Of a stretch of DNA of 15,171 nucleotides, positions 1 to 6,933 are shown piece by piece. The DNA is taken from contig NZ_CALKZP010000002.1 in assembly GCF_938002845.1 (NCBI RefSeq), positions 1 to 15,171 of the forward strand, read 5' to 3'. The notes under the pieces are model-generated. The model saw only the letters and a program-made list of their open reading frames with translations. It did not search any database and had not been told where the DNA came from. Both the position numbers and the translations under genes were made by a program. This stretch comes from an uncultured Campylobacter sp. (GTDB taxonomy: Bacteria; Campylobacterota; Campylobacteria; Campylobacterales; Campylobacteraceae). How positions within the stretch are numbered: the first letter of the stretch is position 1; each line of letters begins with the position of its first letter.

Positions 1-390
1 AAAGACAGCCTCGGAAAGGCTACGATAGGATACGGCTTTTTGGTAGCCGCTCTTAGCCCCGATGAGCTAGCGTTAAATAACGGCAAGGCGGAGCCGATGA
101 GCCGAGAAGTAGCGGAAAAAATATTAAATTTAAAGGTTTCCAAGCTCAAAAAGCGGGTTTTTCAGTGCCTGCCGTGGCTTGCGGATAAACCTCAAGGCGT
201 GCAAGACACCCTAATCGAAATGGCATATCAGCTAGGACTTGCAGGGCTTATGGGCTTCCGCCATACTCTGGGCTGCATAGAAGCAGGCGATTACGCACAA
301 GCGGCAAGAAATTTAAAAGCAAGCCTGCTTTACCGCCAAACCCCCAAAAGGGTTGAAGGCTACATAAAAGCGCTTAATCTTTTTTCTTAA
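1..390 (+). CDS. Phage lysozyme, GH24 (T4 lysozyme-like), 5'-truncated by window edge
   Basis: The open frame runs from base 1 and begins KDSLGKATIGYGF, so the gene starts left of the window. This matches the GH24 active-site stretch of T4 lysozyme (KDTEGYYTIGIGH): the Asp and Thr of the Glu-Asp-Thr catalytic set are present with the same spacing of six residues. The catalytic Glu would lie about nine residues upstream, outside the window. The His that ends the T4 motif is Phe here. The C-terminal part (VQDTLIEMAYQLGLAGL, then QTPKRVEGYI) fits the helical lobe of the family. The role is cleavage of peptidoglycan during lysis, or possibly entry. It is on the plus strand, opposite to the whole late operon, and its stop overlaps the end of the convergent polyvalent gene by 17 bp. 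An internal ATG at 106 and a GTA-rich stretch near 40 are not the real start. The family call is firm. Confidence 0.85.
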   Translation, partial: KDSLGKATIGYGFLVAALSPDELALNNGKAEPMSREVAEKILNLKVSKLKKRVFQCLPWLADKPQGVQDTLIEMAYQLGLAGLMGFRHTLGCIEAGDYAQAARNLKASLLYRQTPKRVEGYIKALNLFS

Positions 391-400
391 GCTTCTTTTT
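372..400. terminator. Candidate bidirectional terminator at the convergent gene ends
   Basis: GCTTAA (372-377) and TTAAGC (387-392) form a 6-bp stem with a 9-nt loop, followed on the plus strand by TTCTTTTT and on the minus strand by a short T-run after GCGC. The structure contains both stop codons of the convergent genes. The stem has only two G-C pairs, so termination strength is doubtful. Confidence 0.35.
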
Positions 401-3400
401 AGCAGCGTCTTTCATCTGCCCGCTAACGCTATAATCTGCGCTATTAAAGCCTAAAAACTTCGCTACACTTTGAGCTTTCGTTTTAGGAAGCATTACGTTG
501 TTTCGCTTTCTGCCCTTCTCATCTCTGCTTAGATCACTTACTAAATTTATTCCGCTGCTTACTCCGCCCGGCATAGGCGTAAAGCCTTGAAGCAGCCAAT
601 TTAGATAATCGTATGCCTGCGCGGGAATAGGCTTGGTATCTTTAGTGATCGGGCGGTTATTGTAAAGCATCCTAGGCTTTCCGTCCGCCATCATCGAAAA
701 CAGCGCATAAGCTCCCTGCGTCGCCGGACCGCTAGCAAGCCCTTTAGCGTAGTTTGCCGGAGCGGTTAGATTCATATAAGGAAGATACCTATCCATCTTA
801 ATCGTGCGAACTCGATCGCCGTCGCGCCATACTGCTACGCTGCGTCCTTTGATATCATCAGGGATCTTATCACTATACGGATTAGCTTCGCCCGTAACCT
901 TATATTGCCAATATCCTAAAGCCGCTAGCATAGGCAGGATCTTTTTAGCTCCATCTACCGGGTGGCGAGCTAGGTAGCGCCCCATTGCAGGCATTACGTA
1001 ATAGCTCCACGAAATAAAAGGGGCGATGCCGCTATCTCTAAGCGCTCTCATACCCGCAGGCATTTGGCGCGAATAATCTGGTATCCAGCTATTGGTTGCG
1101 ATCTTTGCGCTTTTTGGATCTAGCCCCTTGTCAATATAGTGAGAAAATAACGCTAGCCTTCCTACATTATCCTCCCCTGCATATAGCGCGCCCGCCTTAT
1201 CGGCAACTGCTCCTAACGCGTCGCCCGCCTTTTGAGCCGCAGAGGCTACGACGCTTTGTTTGCCTGCGGCATCTCCATCTATTATGCGGGCGATCTTTCC
1301 CTGCCTAAGCTCTTTTGTAGTGCGGGCAAAGCCGTTTTGAATATCAAGCAAGGAGCTTCTGCCAAAAAGTCCCTCGTCCTCGGCGAGCTTGTAGGTTTGA
1401 ATCTCTTTTTCGCGCATAAGTTGCGCGTATTCCCTGCGCTCTGCGGGGCTTAGTTTAGAAGTAACGTTTTTTAGCCTTAGCTGCTTGTAGCGGTTGATCG
1501 CTCCATTTCCTATCTGCGCGCGGGTAAACTTTGCCATAGAGGCTACGACCTGCTTGGCGCTCATCCCCGCAAGATTTAATAAAAATCCGTTTGAGACGTA
1601 GTTGCCTACGTGAGCGGTCTGCGACCATACGGTCTTACTCATCTTCCAAATCGAGAGGTATTTTTTCCATCCGTCTATTAGCACACCCATATCACCACTT
1701 TGCGCGAAGGATGAGATTATATCGCTTTTGATATCCTTTCGCACCCATTGCCCCGCAAGCGCGCCGTAGCTATCGCTTTTGGGCATTTGAGCGTATCCCT
1801 CGCGCCCTAGCTCCTTTTTAATCGCGTCATCTAAATCAAGCTTGCCGTAGCGGGCTTTAATCTCGGTATTGGGTATCACTGCGCCACCGCTTAATTCGCT
1901 AACGGATTTTAAAAACTTAGCGTTTTCTATCATATCGTTTAACTTATTTAGGGTCTGCGGTATGCTAAAAGCAGCATCTCTTATCTCCCCCATAGCCGAA
2001 CGCTCATCTTTAGTATAATCCCTCCAAAGCTCAATTTTACCATTAGGCTTTTCTACTACGCGCACGCCGCCTTTATTGTAAGCCTGATCCATAGACTTTG
2101 CAATCTGCGGGTTTTTAGATAGAAACTTATCCATCGCTTCCCTATCTTTAAACTCTTTAAACGCAAAGCCTCTGCTGTGAATTTCATCTACCTTTTTACC
2201 GCTTGAAAACACTGAGTTGATGCGATCTTTTAGATGCTTTTCATAAGAGCGAGCAAGATATTGCCCCGCTAGCGCGTCTCTGCTAGCCTTATCTAAAACG
2301 CCTAAATCCACGAGCTTAGCACTCATATCGTCGATCTGACGTCTTAGCGCGTCTGCTAGTGGCTTTAGCTCAGGCTTAATGGCATTTCCTTCACCCACCA
2401 TATATTCATGCATAGCTACGCGATCTGCGTCATCTAAGCCGCTAAGCGCGGATTGTAGATTTTCCATTTTAGCGCTATATGCGCTTTTGGCGCTGAATAG
2501 CTCGTCGTTTCGCAAAAGATAATCCGCGCCTTTGGTTTCGCTTAATGCGCGCCTTGCAAAGCGAGCTGCATTAATAGCGCCATTTTTTAAATTCTGTGCT
2601 AAGCTTTGAGAGCCGGATAAAATTTCATAAGCGATATTTTTAAACTCTTTATTGATATGCTCGCTTGCCATTTGCCTTGCGTAGCTTAGTCCTATATCCT
2701 TGCCGCTTAAATCCTTTAGCTCTGAAGCGGAGTTTGCGCCTACGGCTTTAAGATAGGAGCGCATATTGCTTAAGATGCTAGGCTTATCTTTTGCCGCAGC
2801 TTCTATATCCTGCGCTATCTCGCCTACCTTAGCGCCTCCTTTTAGCTTTGAAACCAAAGAGGGTGCATTTACTAGCCCAAGCCCGCCTAACGCTCCGATA
2901 AAAGCGCCTCTTGCTCTATTTTTATCATCTAGCGCTGCACCTGTGGCTGCTCCGGCTCCAGCGCTTGCGATATTAGCAGGGATTGCGCTAGAGCTAAAAC
3001 CTTTAATCATATTCTCGCCGTTTTGTGGTATAATATCTGTAGCGGTGTCTAGCCCTTGATTTCTCATCGCTTGTGGGGTGCTTAGGCTAGAGAGTGTGTC
3101 CCCACCCCTAATCGCTTCATCCGCTTCGCGAAGTGCGGGAGTTTTAAATTCCATAGGTTTTTTAAGATTTCTATCAGAGTAAAAGGTTATAATATCGTCA
3201 TTGCTGTAAAGGCTGCTATTTGGGTTTAATCCCTTTTTGGCGGCTTCATCGCTTCCATTTAAGGTTGAGGTAATAGTCTGGGTTGTCGGACTTCCTTTTT
3301 TGGGAGCGATGACGGCTCTAAACCTCACTCCGTCTTTATCCTGCCATTCGTATATTTTTAACCCATTTTTGTCGATAAAAGGCTCTTTGTATTTATCTAA

Positions 3401-5179
3401 ATACTTACGCATATTCTCGCCCATATTTAAAAGCTCGCTTTGACTAACATAGCCCTCGGCATTTTTGTCTTTTAAATGCCTTATTCGTATATGGTCGGCA
3501 CCTTTATTTTTATCCCCTTTAGCATATCTTAACGCATCCTCTACGCTATTTAAATCTTGTTTTATAGGCGTTGCTGCTTTGCTATTATAAGTAACGTTGT
3601 AGATGCCGCGCTTCTCTTTTTGTATGGCTTTAGGATTGGTAATTGCTAAGATCTGATCTAAATACGCGTTATTATTAGCGGGGTTTGTAGCTCTTAAAAT
3701 CTCATCTAAAAACGGATTAGGCGCTTGCGCTGCTGCGGTCTCTGCCTTATCTGCTCCTTTTGCTGCTTCGCTCATCTTTTTTGGAGCAATCCCGGCTGCT
3801 TCCTCAAGCTCTGAGCGAATGGCCTTTATCACGTTTTCGTCAAGTCCGAAAAGATTAGGATTATTTAAAATTCCCTCTGCGACAGAATTTTGTGGTATAA
3901 TAGTGTTATCGGTCGGCGAAAAATGCTCCTTGCCGGTATTCATTTGCGCCCCGAGCACTTGTTGCTTATGTTGAGAGTTGGACGCCTCAGCCGCCGCTTC
4001 AAAATTTTGTGGTATAATAATTTTATCAGTGACCGCCCCCGCATTATCTGCGGCAGCCATTGTCCGAGAAGTATCGGAGTATCGGTTGAGGCGCGCCGAT
4101 TGGTCGCTGCTTAATGGAGGGCTTAATAATTCGCCATCCGCCCGCGTTTGCGGAGCGGTCGTCCCAGCGGGCGTCGGGACGCCCTCTCTTAGATTTTGGT
4201 AGTCCAAGCTTTGCGCTGCCTTTTGCGTTTGTTCGCTTGCTTTGCCTAGCACCCCTTTAGCTAAAATCGGAACGCGGCTAAGTCCGCCTAAAATAGCATT
4301 TGCCCCACCCCAAATAGTGCTTTCAAGCCCCGCTTGCTTTAGATCGGGCTTTTCCTGTCCGTAAGCTCTAGCCCCTCCGGTAAAGCCTCCCATTATCGCG
4401 CCGTTTGCCGCAGATCCTGCGGCGTTGCCGATGCGAGTAGCTACCTTTTGGCTAGCGCCTAATGCTTTTGCTAAGCGGGCGGCCTTTGCGCTATGGCCTA
4501 GCATCGCAGGAGCTAGTGCAGTAGCATCTGCTATCTCGCCTGCTGCTTGCCAACCTTTCATATCGTTATCGCCGAAGTTTTCAATTTTATTTATCGCCGA
4601 GCTTGCTAAATTTGAGTTCTCGCGAAAGAAATCCCTAGCTTTGTCCGCTCCGTAAAAATCTGCGGTATCTGCTAAAACGTTATTAATGCCTCTAGCTAGC
4701 TTTTGATTGGCTGCAGCTTGACCCGTTACGAAGTTTTTTAATCCTCGTGCTATTATGCGGGTAGTGCCTGCGCCTCCCGTTTGTCCTACTGCCTCCGCGC
4801 TTTGAGAAAAGGTTTGCCCTAGCTCGTCTGCGGTATCTTTTAAGCTCTTGCCTGCATTATCAAAGCCTAGTGCGTCCGCTCCTGCGCCTAATGCACGAAG
4901 TCCTAGCTCGCCAGCTTTTTGGCTTACTAGCCCTGCACCCGCTAAAGCCTTATCACTTATGGCTTCTGCGGTATCTAGCGCAGGGGCAAGCTTAGAGCCC
5001 ATCTGCCTAAAAAAGCGCTGCGTATCGCTAGGTCCGTCCGCGCTTGTTTCGCTTATTGGGGTTAGGGTTTTATTTCCTATTTTTATGGAGTTTATCGGGC
5101 TTAGTGTCTTTGATCCGATCTTTATGGGAGCTACATTTATGGGCGTTAAGGTTTTGCCCCCGATCTTAATTCCACTCAT
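374..5179 (-). CDS. Giant polyvalent (ejected) virion protein with candidate PBECR nuclease and LPD38-like regions
   Basis: This 1601-residue protein is the last gene of the late operon, starting with ATG and overlapping the gene before it by 14 bp. Residues 4-42 hold three copies of IKIGxKTLxPI. Residues ~50-330 are Gly/Ala-rich and helical, with small-residue stretches such as GSAANGAIMGGFTGGARAYG. Residues ~520-690 look like a PBECR (phage Barnase-EndoU-ColicinE5/D-RelE) nuclease: KGADHIRIRHL with His563 and His568, then YEWQDKDGVRFRAVIA. The C-terminal region around 1330-1440 (GEDNVGRLALFSHYID, then DYSRQMPAGMRALRDSG) resembles LPD38 of polyvalent proteins. The motif IIPQN occurs three times around the nuclease region. 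Polyvalent proteins of phages and conjugative elements are thought to enter the cell with the DNA and act early on host or rival targets. Length and position (after a gp14-like protein) also fit a T7 gp15/gp16-type ejection protein. Domain calls are by eye; the exact PBECR subtype is not assigned. Confidence 0.7.
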   Translation of the reverse strand: MSGIKIGGKTLTPINVAPIKIGSKTLSPINSIKIGNKTLTPISETSADGPSDTQRFFRQMGSKLAPALDTAEAISDKALAGAGLVSQKAGELGLRALGAGADALGFDNAGKSLKDTADELGQTFSQSAEAVGQTGGAGTTRIIARGLKNFVTGQAAANQKLARGINNVLADTADFYGADKARDFFRENSNLASSAINKIENFGDNDMKGWQAAGEIADATALAPAMLGHSAKAARLAKALGASQKVATRIGNAAGSAANGAIMGGFTGGARAYGQEKPDLKQAGLESTIWGGANAILGGLSRVPILAKGVLGKASEQTQKAAQSLDYQNLREGVPTPAGTTAPQTRADGELLSPPLSSDQSARLNRYSDTSRTMAAADNAGAVTDKIIIPQNFEAAAEASNSQHKQQVLGAQMNTGKEHFSPTDNTIIPQNSVAEGILNNPNLFGLDENVIKAIRSELEEAAGIAPKKMSEAAKGADKAETAAAQAPNPFLDEILRATNPANNNAYLDQILAITNPKAIQKEKRGIYNVTYNSKAATPIKQDLNSVEDALRYAKGDKNKGADHIRIRHLKDKNAEGYVSQSELLNMGENMRKYLDKYKEPFIDKNGLKIYEWQDKDGVRFRAVIAPKKGSPTTQTITSTLNGSDEAAKKGLNPNSSLYSNDDIITFYSDRNLKKPMEFKTPALREADEAIRGGDTLSSLSTPQAMRNQGLDTATDIIPQNGENMIKGFSSSAIPANIASAGAGAATGAALDDKNRARGAFIGALGGLGLVNAPSLVSKLKGGAKVGEIAQDIEAAAKDKPSILSNMRSYLKAVGANSASELKDLSGKDIGLSYARQMASEHINKEFKNIAYEILSGSQSLAQNLKNGAINAARFARRALSETKGADYLLRNDELFSAKSAYSAKMENLQSALSGLDDADRVAMHEYMVGEGNAIKPELKPLADALRRQIDDMSAKLVDLGVLDKASRDALAGQYLARSYEKHLKDRINSVFSSGKKVDEIHSRGFAFKEFKDREAMDKFLSKNPQIAKSMDQAYNKGGVRVVEKPNGKIELWRDYTKDERSAMGEIRDAAFSIPQTLNKLNDMIENAKFLKSVSELSGGAVIPNTEIKARYGKLDLDDAIKKELGREGYAQMPKSDSYGALAGQWVRKDIKSDIISSFAQSGDMGVLIDGWKKYLSIWKMSKTVWSQTAHVGNYVSNGFLLNLAGMSAKQVVASMAKFTRAQIGNGAINRYKQLRLKNVTSKLSPAERREYAQLMREKEIQTYKLAEDEGLFGRSSLLDIQNGFARTTKELRQGKIARIIDGDAAGKQSVVASAAQKAGDALGAVADKAGALYAGEDNVGRLALFSHYIDKGLDPKSAKIATNSWIPDYSRQMPAGMRALRDSGIAPFISWSYYVMPAMGRYLARHPVDGAKKILPMLAALGYWQYKVTGEANPYSDKIPDDIKGRSVAVWRDGDRVRTIKMDRYLPYMNLTAPANYAKGLASGPATQGAYALFSMMADGKPRMLYNNRPITKDTKPIPAQAYDYLNWLLQGFTPMPGGVSSGINLVSDLSRDEKGRKRNNVMLPKTKAQSVAKFLGFNSADYSVSGQMKDAAKKKLKKKD
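3021..4018. repeat. Three dispersed copies of a 14-bp motif (TTTTGTGGTATAAT on plus; encodes IIPQN on minus)
   Basis: Identical 14-mers lie at 3021-3034, 3888-3901 and 4005-4018. On the coding (minus) strand they encode Ile-Ile-Pro-Gln-Asn at residues 716-720, 427-431 and 388-392. The preceding codons are also alike (TDK, TDN, ATD), and the 3888 and 4005 copies share further flanking bases. On the plus strand each copy reads as an extended -10 promoter element (TGG then TATAAT). The copies lie on either side of the candidate nuclease region, which spans about residues 520-690. Confidence 0.85.
3632..3712 (-). repeat. Tandem 16-residue repeat FLDEILRATNP / YLDQILAITNP
   Basis: Residues 490-500 and 506-516 of the polyvalent protein repeat the pattern (F/Y)LD(E/Q)IL-x-x-TNP with a 16-residue (48-bp) period. 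The repeat sits just before the candidate nuclease region, where it could be a linker or a short interaction motif. The function is unknown. Confidence 0.75.
5054..5170 (-). repeat. N-terminal triple repeat IKIGxKTLxPI in the polyvalent protein
   Basis: Residues 4-14, 19-29 and 32-42 are near-identical 11-mers: IKIGGKTLTPI, IKIGSKTLSPI and IKIGNKTLTPI. They are separated by 4 and 2 residues. The alternating hydrophobic/polar pattern suggests short beta strands. Their place at the extreme N-terminus is compatible with a virion-incorporation or anchoring tag, but that role is inference. Confidence 0.85.
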
Positions 5180-6107
5180 AAACTTGTCCGTCCTTGCGTG
5201 CTTTCTTTACTCCATCATCATCGATAAAAATTTCATAGCCTTGTTTAATAGCCTCTAAATCATCATCATCGTAATCTATGCCGCCTCCCTCTGCGCCTAG
5301 TGCGGAATATCCCGCCGCTATGCGATCGGTAATAGCTTTGCGCTGCTTATCGTCTAGCTGCGAAAACTGCGGGCTGGAGGCAAAATCGTTTAGTGCTTTA
5401 AGCTCATCTGCCTTAGCCTTTCTTGCGGCGTTTTGATTTTGTGCGTCAAGCTCTGCACTTTTTAGCTCATTGGCGCGATCTAAGCCCGCCGCGCGAGCTT
5501 GCATATATGCTTGTTGCGCCTGAGCTTGCGCGTTTGCTCTAGCGGCATCCTCGGCATCCTTGACGCTGCGGTAATTAAAACCTGCCATCCACTGGGCCCC
5601 ATTTGCAGCTCTTGCGGCGTCATCTTGATAGGCTTTTTCTCTAGCGCCTAGCACGTTTAGTGCTGCGTTCGCATTAGCTCTAGCCCACTCGTTATTTGCT
5701 TTGGTATTGGCTAAGTTTATGATATTGGCTAGATATGAGTTTACGCTTCCTAGCATTGAGTTATCAAGCCGCCCCTGCGCGGTTTGAGGGGCAAAGCCGT
5801 AAGCGTCCCTGCCTATATTAGCAATTGCGCCCGCCCCGTTTAAGGCGCGTCCTTTAGAGCTTAGAGCGTTTCCGATATTATTTAAGCTTTGGCTGTAAGC
5901 GTCGTTTGCGCCGCCGTAGGCTTGAGCGCCTAGCTTGATAAAGCTATTATTGGCTAAATCCGCGCCTGCTCTTGAGTTTTGTTGATTGTAGATATTGTTG
6001 CCTGCCCCGAATAGTCCGCTAAGAGGTGATTGCATAGCGTTGAGATTTTGCGCGAAATCTGCGGACTTACGAGCATAGTCGTAGTCGTTTTGATTAAAGT
6101 ATGCCAT
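5166..6107 (-). CDS. Ala/Asn/Gln-rich ejection-type (internal virion) protein, gp14-like by position
   Basis: This is a 313-residue protein with ATG start. The preceding AAAAAGGCAGGAT supplies a ribosome site, partly inside the hairpin at 6116-6144. The N-terminal half is rich in Asn, Gly, Ala and Gln. Residues ~150-245 are a long Ala/Gln/Arg/Lys helical region (ANAQAQAQQAYMQARAAG), and the C-terminal tail is acidic (IDYDDDDLEAIKQG). It lacks predicted enzymatic motifs, signal peptide and membrane spans. Composition, size and place directly before a giant protein resemble internal virion or DNA-ejection proteins of podoviruses (T7 gp14 or P22 gp7 type). No diagnostic motif proves this. It does not look like a major capsid protein: the fold signature, charge pattern and Ala-rich helical make-up are wrong for HK97-type capsids. 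Its stop overlaps the start of the next gene by 14 bp, suggesting coupled translation. Confidence 0.55.
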   Translation of the reverse strand: MAYFNQNDYDYARKSADFAQNLNAMQSPLSGLFGAGNNIYNQQNSRAGADLANNSFIKLGAQAYGGANDAYSQSLNNIGNALSSKGRALNGAGAIANIGRDAYGFAPQTAQGRLDNSMLGSVNSYLANIINLANTKANNEWARANANAALNVLGAREKAYQDDAARAANGAQWMAGFNYRSVKDAEDAARANAQAQAQQAYMQARAAGLDRANELKSAELDAQNQNAARKAKADELKALNDFASSPQFSQLDDKQRKAITDRIAAGYSALGAEGGGIDYDDDDLEAIKQGYEIFIDDDGVKKARKDGQVYEWN

Positions 6108-6115
6108 AAAATCCT

Positions 6116-6144
6116 GCCTTTTTGCTTTATGCTAACAAAAAGGC
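6116..6144. promoter_or_regulatory. Perfect 9-bp hairpin in the only gap of the late operon
   Basis: GCCTTTTTG (6116-6124) and CAAAAAGGC (6136-6144) are exact reverse complements separated by 11 nt. On the transcribed minus strand the 3' arm runs into the ribosome site of the 313-residue gene (AGGCAGGAT, then ATG). The hairpin could limit translation of that gene or act as a processing or weak termination site. No long T-run follows directly. Confidence 0.6.
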
Positions 6145-6161
6145 GCGGATTATTTAAAGGG

Positions 6162-6689
6162 CTATTTGCTTATGAGTTTGCTAATAGCTCGCCCGACATC
6201 GCCTGCTCTTGCCTTGCCTTCGCGAATTCGCTTAAGCGTCTCATCCTCGCCTGCATCGTCTGCCGAGCTAGTGCCGTCGTTAGTGATCGGATCGGGCTTG
6301 CTTTGCGGTGCTACGGTGGCTTTAAGACCTTTGACGAAAATCTCCAGACCCTCCTTGCTGATTTTAAACTGCTTCGCAAGCTCGGGGCTGGTTTGCGCGA
6401 GCTTATCAAGTCCTTCCTCGATAGTTTTCTTACTCAGCTCGGGATTAGCGCTTATGACATCTGCGAGATTTAGATTATATGTCGCGGCTTCTTGTTGCTT
6501 TTCAAGCTGTGCGCGCAATTCATCTATGCCTAGGGCTTGCTTTGCGGCTGCAAGTTGAGCGCCTATATCTACTTGAGGCATCGTCATTTGGGGCTGTGGG
6601 GGCACCATTTGAGGAGGTGTCGTTTGAGGCATCGCGTATGGATCTTGCGGCTGCACCTGAGGTTCTTGAGGTTGAATGTCATCATTCAT
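6162..6689 (-). CDS. Pro/Gln-rich scaffold-like head protein
   Basis: This 175-residue protein begins with ATG 7 nt after a clean AAGGAG site. Residues 1-40 are a low-complexity Pro/Gln/Met segment with repeats of PQ-x-P (for example PPQMVPPQPQMTMPQ). The middle is helical and charged (DELRAQLEKQQEAATYNL, about 55-75), and residues ~80-120 form more amphipathic helix. The C-terminus, beyond a Ser/Asp/Glu-rich stretch, is basic (KRIREGKARAGDVGRAISK). A Pro/Gln-rich N-terminus, central helices and a basic helical end directly after the portal genes fit a capsid scaffolding protein, whose basic C-terminal helix contacts the capsid shell. There is no sequence motif to prove it. The expected capsid gene does not follow: the next gene, 54 bp away, is ejection-type. 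The start overlaps the end of the preceding small gene by 8 bp. Confidence 0.5.
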   Translation of the reverse strand: MNDDIQPQEPQVQPQDPYAMPQTTPPQMVPPQPQMTMPQVDIGAQLAAAKQALGIDELRAQLEKQQEAATYNLNLADVISANPELSKKTIEEGLDKLAQTSPELAKQFKISKEGLEIFVKGLKATVAPQSKPDPITNDGTSSADDAGEDETLKRIREGKARAGDVGRAISKLISK

Positions 6690-6933
6690 CTTTTTCTCCT
6701 TGTGTGGTTTGGTATTGTTCTAAAAAAAAGCCGTAAAGGCTTTGAGCAAAGCTTAGAGCGTCTATGCGCTCAAGCATATTTATCCTAGCATCCTTGCTTA
6801 ACTCCTGCCCCGCTGCGTCCTTTCCGCTGCAAGCATAGCGGTATAGTGCGCTTTTTTGCGCTTCTAAAACCGCATTGATCTCGGCATAAGGCTCGGAGCT
6901 CATAAAATCTTTAAGCGCTTTGAGTTTCTGCAA
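6682..6933 (-). CDS. Small helical protein between portal and scaffold-like genes
   Basis: The predicted 83-residue protein starts with TTG, inside the end of the portal gene (23-bp overlap). A GGGAGAG ribosome-site match lies about nine bases upstream of that TTG. An ATG at residue 11 lacks a visible ribosome site, so the TTG start is preferred. The protein is wholly helical by appearance (YAEINAVLEAQKSALYRYA, ARINMLERIDALSFAQSLY), with one Cys and no membrane segment. The family is not recognised. Its place in the head operon suggests a small head or packaging accessory protein. The 3' end overlaps the next start by 8 bp, so the pair is probably translationally coupled. Confidence 0.7.
   Translation of the reverse strand: MQKLKALKDFMSSEPYAEINAVLEAQKSALYRYACSGKDAAGQELSKDARINMLERIDALSFAQSLYGFFLEQYQTTQGEKDE

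Noticed and set aside
4848..5258. 136-codon plus-strand frame opposite the start of the polyvalent gene
   Set aside because: It is antisense to well-supported coding sequence, low-complexity Ala/Pro/Ser/Leu, and has no ribosome site; a mirror of the Ala-rich gene.
6030..6558. Plus-strand frames of 147 and 130 codons opposite the scaffold-like and ejection-type genes
   Set aside because: Both lie antisense to genes with good ribosome sites, overlap each other, and have composition typical of reverse reading of Ala/Leu-rich genes.
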